A stretch of DNA of 64,000 bases from JAMXLO01 sp963812505 (GTDB taxonomy: Bacteria > Pseudomonadota > Alphaproteobacteria > Acetobacterales > Acetobacteraceae), in contig CAWEVM010000020.1 of NCBI GenBank assembly GCA_963812505.1, positions 1 through 64,000 on the forward strand, written 5' to 3'. The translations under genes and the position numbers were made by a program. The notes beneath the pieces are model-generated. The model was not told where the DNA came from and made no database searches. It saw only the letters and a program-made list of their open reading frames with translations. This document shows, piece after piece, positions 1 to 6,855 of the stretch (position 1 is its first letter; each line of letters opens with the position of its first letter).

Positions 1-84
1 TTGCGGCGCATTGTCAGTCATCGGGATGTGTCTCGTACCGCTGCATGTGCAAGCGACGCCACCGACCGCAAGCAATAGTCCGCA

Positions 85-1545
85 TCATGGCCGCGGCAGG
101 ATGACCGCATCCGCGCCATTTCCCGTCATCACAACGCGATACAGCCGATACGCCTGGACCGTTTCATCGCCGCGTTTTCGTGCCTCATGGGCTATTTCGA
201 TGGGATGCGGCCACGCCGTTTCACTGAATTCGCTGCTACGGCGGGTGCTGCGGACCAGCACGCCGATCTGGCCCTCCGGGATGGCTCGCGACAGGTCGGT
301 CAAGCTCCAGCGTGTGTCGACGCCGATCACGGTCACTCCCGGCGGTAGGGTGCGGGCGAGTTCCGCGGCGAGGCCATATTCATCCGCTGCGACAAATTCG
401 GCACCCACCTGCCGGCGGACTGCATCGACCTGATCGGCAAGTGCGTCCCAGCCAGCCAGTTGGCGGGCAATCGGGTCGACGCCGGCAGGTATCGGCAGCA
501 GCGCGGTGCCCGCCTGGAGATAAACAAGCAGCGTGACAGCCAGACCCAGTGCGACGGACGAGCCCATCATGCGCCTCCAGATCGGTGCAGACAGTGCCCC
601 CGCGGCGACGCCGGCGGCTGGGTAGATGATGGCGGGCCAGTTGCCCTGCACCCGGTCTCCCAGCGCGTGCTGTGTGAACAGCACGACTGCCGGCAATGTC
701 AGTGCGGCCAGCAATGTCCACGCCGGATCACGCGTGCGCCAGGTCTGGCGCGATGCCTCGATGATGCCGCCCACGCAAAAGGCGAAAATCAGCGGCGTGA
801 TCAGTCCGGCCTGACCGAGCAACAGTTCTCCCAGGAACCTGATCGCGTGTGCGGGCTGCCAGGCGTCAAGGCGGCCGCCCTGACGAGCAAAGCTTGGCCA
901 GCCATGCTGGGCCTCCCACAGCACAACCGGAGTGAAGACCGCCAGGCCAACCAGTGCACCGAGCCAGGGTGCCGGCCGCCGCAGCCAGATACGCATCGAA
1001 GGTACTGCCAACAGCCAGGCGGCGATGCCGAACCACAGCAGCGCGGCGGTGTACTTGCTCGCCATCGCGAGCCCAGCGAACAGTCCGATCACGAGCCACC
1101 ACCATGCGCGGCGACTGTCGAGCAAGCGCGCGAGCGCCCAGAGGCACGCGGTCCAGAACGTGAGGAGTGGTGCGTCGGGAGTCATCAGCACGCCACCGAC
1201 GCCGAACAACAGCGTAGCATTCAGCAGCGCGGCGGCGCGAAGACCGGCGCGACGGCCCGGCAGCAGGCGATCCGCAGCATCCACCAGCAGCAGCGAGGCG
1301 ATCGCCACCGCGATCGGTCCAAGCAGCCGAACACCCAGTGCGCCGTCGCCCACCAAGGCCGTGCCAATGCGTATCCAGATGGCGACCATGGGCGGGTGGT
1401 CGGGATAGCCTGGCGCCAGGGCGCGCGACCATACCCAGTAGTAGGCCTCGTCCGGCACGAGGGGGACCGCCGCCGCGACCACGAGGCGCAGCAGGGTCAG
1501 CGCGATTAGTGCAGTCAGCGCCCAGTGCGAAGTGCGCAGCCCCAC
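85..1545 (-). CDS. GT39/ArnT-like polyprenyl-phosphate-sugar glycosyltransferase
   Basis: Polytopic inner-membrane protein of about 486 residues. It has the family's acidic motif in the first periplasmic loop (PDEAYYWVW) followed by YPDHPPMVA, the DE and HPP signatures of ArnT/PMT-type GT-C transferases. These move a sugar from a polyprenyl-phosphate donor to an envelope acceptor. Many Leu/Ala/Val-rich membrane segments follow, then a soluble C-terminal tail. The reading frame stays open upstream to 1671, but those codons lie in a repeat and in the end of the upstream gene. I chose the GTG at 1545 because GGAG sits 8 bases ahead of it. The neighbour upstream on the same strand is a DPMS-GtrA fusion, which would make and flip the lipid-linked sugar, so the two probably form one operon. 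The sugar and acceptor are unknown. Confidence 0.85.
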   Translation of the reverse strand: MGLRTSHWALTALIALTLLRLVVAAAVPLVPDEAYYWVWSRALAPGYPDHPPMVAIWIRIGTALVGDGALGVRLLGPIAVAIASLLLVDAADRLLPGRRAGLRAAALLNATLLFGVGGVLMTPDAPLLTFWTACLWALARLLDSRRAWWWLVIGLFAGLAMASKYTAALLWFGIAAWLLAVPSMRIWLRRPAPWLGALVGLAVFTPVVLWEAQHGWPSFARQGGRLDAWQPAHAIRFLGELLLGQAGLITPLIFAFCVGGIIEASRQTWRTRDPAWTLLAALTLPAVVLFTQHALGDRVQGNWPAIIYPAAGVAAGALSAPIWRRMMGSSVALGLAVTLLVYLQAGTALLPIPAGVDPIARQLAGWDALADQVDAVRRQVGAEFVAADEYGLAAELARTLPPGVTVIGVDTRWSLTDLSRAIPEGQIGVLVRSTRRSSEFSETAWPHPIEIAHEARKRGDETVQAYRLYRVVMTGNGADAVILPRP

Positions 1546-1546
1546 C

Positions 1547-1580
1547 GGGATTGCTCCGTCGCTACGCTCCTCGCGATGAT
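1547..1580. repeat. REP-like half-unit between two glycosyltransferase genes
   Basis: On the minus strand this reads cgaggagcgtagcgacggag followed by caatccc, the GAGGAGCGAAGCGACGcgGCAATCC type of interspersed repeat common in alphaproteobacteria. A longer copy lies at 7470-7680. It fills the spacer between the stop of the GtrA fusion (1584) and the GTG start at 1545. Its GGAG falls at ribosome-binding distance from that start. Confidence 0.6.
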
Positions 1581-1583
1581 GGA

Positions 1584-2720
1584 TTATCGTGCGCGCCAGA
1601 CCAGTGTTGCCGAGACGGCATAGTTCCAGACGACGCCGATGATCGCACCGATCGCGCCGGCGATGCTCCAACTGGTGTTTGTTTCATACAGCGTCTTGGC
1701 GATGCCGACATTGGCGACGGCACCGAGGCTGCATACCAGCATGAACAACAACAGCCCGCGCCACAGGCGCGGCCCGCGCAGGCGCTGGTCGCGATAGGTG
1801 ATCTCGTTGTTGAGCTCGAAGTTGCATGCCATGGCAACGGCGGTGGCGATGGTCTGAGCCGCTTCGAACTGCAATCCGACCAGCTTCAGCGCCGTGGTCA
1901 GCACGCCGAGATGCACGAGTACGCCCAGAGCGCCCACCAGCGCGAACGAGATGAACCGCAGTGGCAGCAGGCCGCCGAGTACTTTGTCCAGAAGCAGGCC
2001 GGCAAACTGCACGAGGACCAGCGCATCGAGCTTGCTCGTTCCGGCCACGCGCTCGTGGAAGATATAGGGAACCTCGATCACGCGCAGCGGTGCGGGCGAA
2101 CTGAGCGTCAGGTCGACGAGGATCTTGAACCCCTGACCGGTAAGGTTGGGCGTCAGGGTCTCGAACAACGGGCGAGGCAGCATGAAAAAGCCGCTCATCG
2201 GATCGGTGAGCCGCACCGGCAGGAAGAGCTGTGCCAGCCGGATTCCGCCGTCCGACAGCAGGTGGCGCCAGCGGCTCACGAGACCGGCCGAGTCGCCGCC
2301 TCCGACGTAACGGCTGCCGACGGCGAGGTCGTACTGGCCGCTCGCGAGGGCCGCCAGCATGTCCGGCAGCTTCGTCTCGTCGTGCTGCAGGTCGCCGTCG
2401 ATCACCGCCACGAACTGGGCTGAGGATGACAGGCCGCCCTCAATCACCGCGGAGGCAAGGCCGCGGCGGCCGATGCGACGGATGCAGCGGACTCGCGGAT
2501 CGGTCTGTGCAATGCGGCGGACCTCGGCGGTTGTGCCGTCGGGACTGTTGTCGTCGACGTACACGACCTCCCAGGCGATGCCGTACAGCGCGGCGTCCAA
2601 CCTGGCGATCAGTGGCGCGACATTCGGGCGTTCGTTGTAGCAGGGCACCACCACGGTCAGCGTCGGCGCGCCGCGCGCTGCCGTCGGAAGCTCGATCAGC
2701 CGGGAGGTGGATTCGGACAT
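1584..2720 (-). CDS. Fused dolichyl-phosphate mannosyltransferase-like GT2 / GtrA flippase
   Basis: The N-terminal half (about residues 15-235) is a family 2 glycosyltransferase like polyprenyl-phosphate mannose synthase. It shows VVVPCYNERPNV, VDDNSPDG, the DGDLQHDETKLP metal and donor site, and a C-terminal FHER..G.SKL segment. The C-terminal part (about 245-378) is a GtrA domain with four membrane segments, including the typical FELNNEITYRDQR stretch. The fusion would make a polyprenyl-phosphate hexose at the cytoplasmic face and help flip it for the GT39 enzyme encoded just downstream. ATG 2720 (MSESTSR) is preferred; an in-frame GTG at 2741 would add seven residues. Confidence 0.9.
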   Translation of the reverse strand: MSESTSRLIELPTAARGAPTLTVVVPCYNERPNVAPLIARLDAALYGIAWEVVYVDDNSPDGTTAEVRRIAQTDPRVRCIRRIGRRGLASAVIEGGLSSSAQFVAVIDGDLQHDETKLPDMLAALASGQYDLAVGSRYVGGGDSAGLVSRWRHLLSDGGIRLAQLFLPVRLTDPMSGFFMLPRPLFETLTPNLTGQGFKILVDLTLSSPAPLRVIEVPYIFHERVAGTSKLDALVLVQFAGLLLDKVLGGLLPLRFISFALVGALGVLVHLGVLTTALKLVGLQFEAAQTIATAVAMACNFELNNEITYRDQRLRGPRLWRGLLLFMLVCSLGAVANVGIAKTLYETNTSWSIAGAIGAIIGVVWNYAVSATLVWRAR

Positions 2721-2747
2721 GCCTGCGATTATGCCACGCACCCCGGA

Positions 2748-3227
2748 TCAGAGCGGAACGCCTGCCAGGTGGCGACTGGTGCGAATCGTCTGGAGGGTCT
2801 GGACACGGGTGACGGTGGGTGCCCCGGTGAGGCGCTGAGTAAGCTGGTTCTCATGCGCCGTGTCGCGCGCCACCAGCTTCAGCAGAAAATCGCCACCGCC
2901 GCGGATCATGTGGCACTCACGCACTTCGGGCCAAGCGGCGACAAGCTGCTCGAAGGCGGCGAGCACGGCCTCCCTCTGGCTGTCCAATCCGACAATCGCG
3001 AAGAAGACGATCTCCCAGCCGAGCTTCTGCGGATCCGAATCAGCGTGGTAGCCACGGATCACGCCTGCCTCCTCCAGCCGACGGACGCGGCGCAGACACG
3101 GCGGAGCCGAGATGCCGGCGCGGCGCGCGAGCTCGACGTTGGTCATCCTGCCGTCGGTCTGGAGCTCCGACAGGATGCGGCGGTCGATGGCATCGAGCAC
3201 GGGTGCGTCGCCGATCGGGGCCTTCAT
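2748..3227 (-). CDS. Lrp/AsnC family transcriptional regulator
   Basis: A 159-residue protein of standard Lrp/AsnC length. The N-terminal helix-turn-helix (VLDAIDRRILSELQTDGRMT, then ELARRAGISAPPCLRRVRRLEEAGVI) is followed by a RAM/AsnC ligand domain (VFFAIVGLDSQ..., ECHMIRGGGDFLLKLVARD). These proteins bind DNA as oligomers and usually sense an amino acid. The gene is divergent from trxB with 178 bases between them, and a perfect dyad lies in that space at 3298-3310. The frame extends upstream to 3368, but ATG 3227 (MKAPIGDAP) gives the normal N terminus. The effector is unknown. Confidence 0.92.
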   Translation of the reverse strand: MKAPIGDAPVLDAIDRRILSELQTDGRMTNVELARRAGISAPPCLRRVRRLEEAGVIRGYHADSDPQKLGWEIVFFAIVGLDSQREAVLAAFEQLVAAWPEVRECHMIRGGGDFLLKLVARDTAHENQLTQRLTGAPTVTRVQTLQTIRTSRHLAGVPL

Positions 3228-3297
3228 GATGCGCGCATTCTGCCGAGCGCTGATTGCATAGGCTGATTGTGACATTTCGGGTGGTGGCTGGATAGGC

Positions 3298-3310
3298 GCA
3301 ATAATATTGC
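3298..3310. promoter_or_regulatory. Candidate Lrp-type operator (GCAAT-AAT-ATTGC)
   Basis: Perfect AT-centred dyad GCAAT AAT ATTGC between the divergent lrp-like gene and trxB, about 70 bases ahead of the regulator start and about 96 ahead of trxB. Lrp-family regulators typically bind short inverted repeats with an AT-rich centre and autoregulate. The assignment to this protein is an inference from position and symmetry. Confidence 0.4.
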
Positions 3311-3405
3311 AGGAGATTGCGCCGGCAAGTGTCCGGGGGTGCTTTGCTTGTCTCGCGCTGCGACGCACCGATATGGTCTGGCGGTCATATCCAACGGATT
3401 CTGCA

Positions 3406-4374
3406 ATGCCAGAGAGCTATCGGACACGCGTTCTGATCATCGGCTCCGGCCCTGCCGGCTACACGGCGGCGATCTACGCGGCGCGGGCCAGTCTGTCGCC
3501 TACCCTGGTGGCCGGTCTGGAGCCGGGCGGGCAACTGACCATCACCACCGATGTCGAGAACTATCCCGGCTTCGCCGACGTGATCCAGGGCCCTTGGCTG
3601 ATGGAACAGATGGCGGCGCAGGCCGGGCACGTCGGCACGCGGATCGTGCATGACCTGATCACGCGGGTGGATTTCAGCAGGCGGCCGTTCCTCTGCGTTG
3701 CGGACTCGGGCGATGAGTTTTTCGCGGATGCCGTGATCATCTCCACCGGCGCACAGGCACGCTGGCTGGGCATCGAGTTGGAGGAGCGGCTGCAGGGTCG
3801 TGGCGTCTCGGCCTGCGCCACCTGCGACGGGTTCTTCTACCGCGGCAAGGAGGTCGCCGTGATCGGCGGCGGCAACACGGCGGTGGAGGAGGCGCTGCAC
3901 CTTACTCAGCACGCGGACAGCGTCACGCTGGTGCACCGGCGCGATGCGCTGCGGGCGGAGAAGATCCTGCAGGCACGCCTGCTGGCCCACCCCAAGATCA
4001 AGCCGGTCTGGGATTCTGTGGTGGAAGAAATTGAGGGTGGTGGGTCGCCTGAGGTCGTCACGGGGGTCCGGCTGCGCAACGTGAAGACCGGGACCATGGA
4101 GCGGCTTGCCGTGGATGGGGTGTTCATTGCCATCGGCCACACGCCCAACACGGCGATCTTCGCCGGTCAGGTTGCGATGGACTCGGAGGGTTACATCCAG
4201 ACCGAGCCGGGGAGCACGCGGACTTCCGTCGAGGGGGTGTTCGCCGCGGGAGACGTGCAGGACAAGGTGTTCCGGCAGGCCGTCACTGCCGCTGGCACAG
4301 GCTGCATGGCAGCTTTGGAGGCGGAAAAGTGGCTCGCGGGCGTCACACGGGTTGCCGCCATGGCCGCGGACTAG
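3406..4374 (+). CDS. trxB: Thioredoxin-disulfide reductase
   Basis: FAD/NADPH flavoprotein of 322 residues that reduces thioredoxin in the cytoplasm. It has the FAD-binding LIIGSGPAGYTAAIYAARA at the N terminus, the redox-active CATC pair (ACATCDGFFY, about residue 140), the NADPH site VIGGGNTAVEEA and the closing FAD motif GVFAAGDVQD. Length is normal. The frame begins upstream at 3307, but ATG 3406 (MPESYRTR) lies directly before the flavin motif. The gene sits between a divergent Lrp regulator and a same-strand LysR gene 161 bases downstream. Confidence 0.96.
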   Translation: MPESYRTRVLIIGSGPAGYTAAIYAARASLSPTLVAGLEPGGQLTITTDVENYPGFADVIQGPWLMEQMAAQAGHVGTRIVHDLITRVDFSRRPFLCVADSGDEFFADAVIISTGAQARWLGIELEERLQGRGVSACATCDGFFYRGKEVAVIGGGNTAVEEALHLTQHADSVTLVHRRDALRAEKILQARLLAHPKIKPVWDSVVEEIEGGGSPEVVTGVRLRNVKTGTMERLAVDGVFIAIGHTPNTAIFAGQVAMDSEGYIQTEPGSTRTSVEGVFAAGDVQDKVFRQAVTAAGTGCMAALEAEKWLAGVTRVAAMAAD

Positions 4375-4535
4375 CCAGGAATCGGTGAATAGGTCCAACA
4401 TCGGTACGCACAGCCGGGCTTGGCTGAGCTAGGATGCTGTGCTCCGCCGCTCATAAGAGCGGGTAGTGACGCATAACCAGGGCAGGTTTCATGCATTCCG
4501 CCGGGGTCCTGTGACCGGCGGGCGGGAGAGGCCGA

Positions 4536-5423
4536 GTGATAGACTGGGACAAGCTGCGCGTCTTCCACGCCGTGGCGGAGGCCGGGAGCTTCACCCACGC
4601 GGGAGACACGCTCAATCTCAGCCAGTCGGCGGTCTCGCGGCAGATCTCGGCGCTCGAGGAAGCCTTGCAGGTGCCGCTGTTCCATCGCCACGCGCGTGGG
4701 CTGATCCTGACAGAGCAGGGCGAAGCGCTGAACCGTACGGTGCGTGAGGTGTTCGCCAAGCTGGCGATCACCGAGGCGCTGCTGACCGAGAGCAAGGAGA
4801 AGCCGGCGGGACGCCTGAAGGTGACCACGACTGTCGCTTTCGGTTCGATCTGGCTCGCGCCGCGGTTGCACGAGTTCCTCGACATGTATTCCGACGTGTC
4901 GATTTCGCTGCTGCTGGACGATTCGGAGCTGGACCTTGCGATGCGTGAGGCGGACGTGGCGATCCGGATGCATCCGCCGAAGCAGCCCGATCTGGTGCAG
5001 CGTCACCTGATGACGATCCAATGGCATGTCTGCGCCTCGCCCGAATATCTGAAGCGGCAGGGCGTGCCGCAGCGGGCGGAAGATCTCGACGCGCACAGGC
5101 TTCTCCTGTTCGGCAATCATCACCCGCCTGTGAGCGACGTGAACTGGCTGTCCGAGGTCGGCCGGCGGCCAGGCAACCCACGACGCGCGCTGCTGGAGGT
5201 CAACAGCACCCACGCGGTGCTTCTGGCGATCCGCTCGGGGCTGGGGATCGGCGCGTTGCCGGATTTCGTGGTGGCCGAGAACCCTGATCTCGTGCGGATT
5301 CTGCCCGACCTCAAGGGCCCGAAGGTCGATGTCTATTTCGTCTATCCGGAGGAATTGCGGAACTCCAAACGCGTGGCGGTGTTTCGCGACTTTCTGCTGG
5401 CGCGGTTAGCGACGCTGCACTGA
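4536..5423 (+). CDS. LysR family transcriptional regulator
   Basis: A 295-residue LysR-type regulator. It has an N-terminal winged helix-turn-helix (WDKLRVFHAVAEAGSFTHAG..LSQSAVSRQISALE) and a C-terminal substrate-binding domain split into two lobes. It starts at a GTG (4536) encoding MIDWDKLRVF; an ATG is not available. It follows trxB on the same strand. No target operon can be read from the sequence. Confidence 0.9.
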   Translation: MIDWDKLRVFHAVAEAGSFTHAGDTLNLSQSAVSRQISALEEALQVPLFHRHARGLILTEQGEALNRTVREVFAKLAITEALLTESKEKPAGRLKVTTTVAFGSIWLAPRLHEFLDMYSDVSISLLLDDSELDLAMREADVAIRMHPPKQPDLVQRHLMTIQWHVCASPEYLKRQGVPQRAEDLDAHRLLLFGNHHPPVSDVNWLSEVGRRPGNPRRALLEVNSTHAVLLAIRSGLGIGALPDFVVAENPDLVRILPDLKGPKVDVYFVYPEELRNSKRVAVFRDFLLARLATLH

Positions 5424-5550
5424 GGCCGCTGTCGTTTCGCCCAAGCAATGCAACAGACGAGCGCGTCGGCACTGGGGCATGCGCCAGCGGCATGGCGGCA
5501 TCCGGCTTTTTGCGGATGGTATCCACTGCATCGCAGCATTACAGTATAGT

Positions 5551-5683
5551 CACTGAATACGGCGGCGTTGCCGCCAGTTTTCCGGCTCCTCGGAGTCGGA
5601 AGGGGGTCGATGACCCCTGCGTCTCCCAGACGTGAAGCCTCCCTGTTTACTTGCCCCCGGTCATTGGCCGGGGGCTTTTTCTT
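5551..5683 (+). ncRNA. Probable multi-hairpin small RNA with C-rich loops
   Basis: A run of compact hairpins with no good reading frame. They are GGCGGC-GTT-GCCGCC (5561-5575), CCGGCTC/GAGTCGG (5582-5599), AGGGG..TC/GA.CCCCT (5601-5618) and CGTCT-CCC-AGACG (5620-5632). An unpaired GCCTCCCTG segment and a strong intrinsic terminator (5653-5683) follow. A TATAGT hexamer at 5545-5550 could be the -10 box; no clear -35 is seen. The exposed CUCC, CCC and CCUCCC stretches resemble Shine-Dalgarno-complementary loops of some alphaproteobacterial trans-acting RNAs. It could instead be a structured 3' end of the lysR transcript. I could not match it to a named family. Confidence 0.55.
5653..5683 (+). 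terminator. Intrinsic terminator of the small RNA / lysR transcript
   Basis: Eight-base-pair G+C stem GCCCCCGG / CCGGGGGC (5653-5660 and 5668-5675) with a TCATTGG loop, followed at once by TTTTTCTT. This is the clearest rho-independent terminator in the window. Confidence 0.85.
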
Positions 5684-5756
5684 ATGGCTGCTTTTCACGT
5701 TGGCATAACGGTGCGATGACGATTATTGCCGGGTCGCCCGATACTTCACGATTACT

Positions 5757-6821
5757 TTATTGCACCAATTCGAGAGCGCGCAGCACAGCCGGATCAAGCC
5801 GCTGGAGATTCCCTGGGGGGTGCAGGGCAAACCCCATCGAATCGTCGTATCCCCACAGCGCCCAGCCAAACCCCTGCTGCTCACACGCCGTGTGCACCGT
5901 GGCAAGCCAGGCCAGGCGCGCCGGCACGTTCAGGTTTTGCGAGGCGCCGAATTCTCCCACCAGCACGCCGACGTGGTGACGCCGCGCCCATTCGCCTGCT
6001 TCGGCGATGCGGACGGTCAGTTTCGCCACATCCCAGTGCTGCGCACAGTAGAAGCGCATCAGGTCGGCGGTTGGCGGATCCCCGGTCGAACCGGCGGTGG
6101 CTTGGCATGCGCCCTCGTCGGTGACGGGGAAGGGCAGGCGGGCCATGGCCGCCGCGTCGAGCCCGGTTCGGTAGGCGCCAAGAGCGGTCAATTCCGCAGG
6201 CTCGTAGAGATGGAAACTGTAGATCACGTTGGAGTCGGGCTCTGGCGGAAGCGACATGAGACCGTCGATGCTGCCCCAATCGGCCCCGGTGAGTACGATG
6301 GTATTCGTCGGCAGGGTGGCGCGGATCGTCAGCACGGCCTGATGCTGCAGCCTCGCCCAGGCGCCGGGGTCACTCGCAAACACTGGCTCGTTCAGGATCT
6401 CTGGAAATGTCGTGGCCGGATCGAACCGACGCAGCAGCGGGGCGAGTGAGCGCCAGGTGTCGAGCAGCTTCGCCTGGTCAGCCGGGCTGGTCTCGAGATG
6501 CCAGTCGGCGGGAAACAGCGCCACGACCACGGCGAGACCGTGCCTTTGCAACCTCGTCACTGCGCTGACCAGAGCTTCCGGTTGTGACAGCAGGTCGGGT
6601 TGCACCGCCACGCGCACGAAGGTGAAACCCGCATGCTTGAGCGCCACCAGCGCGGCGTCGTCGAGATAGAAGCGCAGAGCTGTTGGATCGCGACGCGGCG
6701 GGAAACGGAACCAATGCGTGATGTTGACGCCGCGCCGGAGCGCGGTTGGGAGGTTGCCCGCTGCGGTCAGCAACATCAGAGCAAGCGTTGCGGCCAGCAG
6801 ACGGTAACCAATCATTCGCAT
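5757..6821 (-). CDS. Secreted glycoside hydrolase family 5 (cellulase-like)
   Basis: About 354 residues with an N-terminal signal peptide (LLAATLALMLLTAAG). The GH5 barrel begins LRRGVNITHWF. The proton donor is the Glu of FPEILNEPVF and the nucleophile is the Glu of VLVGEFGAS, in the expected order and spacing. The Trp-rich GFGWALWGYDDSMG strand near the end is also typical. The likely role is hydrolysis of a beta-linked glucan or mannan in the periplasm or outside the cell. It diverges from a GT39 gene with 34 bases between starts, in a glycan region. A GTG at 6824 precedes the ATG by one codon. Substrate is not determined. Confidence 0.88.
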   Translation of the reverse strand: MRMIGYRLLAATLALMLLTAAGNLPTALRRGVNITHWFRFPPRRDPTALRFYLDDAALVALKHAGFTFVRVAVQPDLLSQPEALVSAVTRLQRHGLAVVVALFPADWHLETSPADQAKLLDTWRSLAPLLRRFDPATTFPEILNEPVFASDPGAWARLQHQAVLTIRATLPTNTIVLTGADWGSIDGLMSLPPEPDSNVIYSFHLYEPAELTALGAYRTGLDAAAMARLPFPVTDEGACQATAGSTGDPPTADLMRFYCAQHWDVAKLTVRIAEAGEWARRHHVGVLVGEFGASQNLNVPARLAWLATVHTACEQQGFGWALWGYDDSMGFALHPPGNLQRLDPAVLRALELVQ

Positions 6822-6855
6822 CACGCTGCGATAGACGCAGGACCGCTAATGACCG

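Noticed and set aside
1..84. Gene at the left edge
   Set aside because: The 84 bases after the GT39 stop show no frame or motif I can support.
1338..2423. 361-codon plus-strand frame over the GT genes
   Set aside because: Antisense to well-supported DPMS-GtrA and GT39 genes, with no recognisable domain.
4447..4462. CCGCTC-ATAA-GAGCGG hairpin between trxB and lysR as a terminator
   Set aside because: A perfect 6-bp stem but no T-run follows, so I do not call it a terminator.
5424..5756. 6S RNA or tmRNA in the gap after lysR
   Set aside because: 6S RNA needs one long rod with a central bubble and tmRNA a tRNA-like end; this region shows separate short hairpins.
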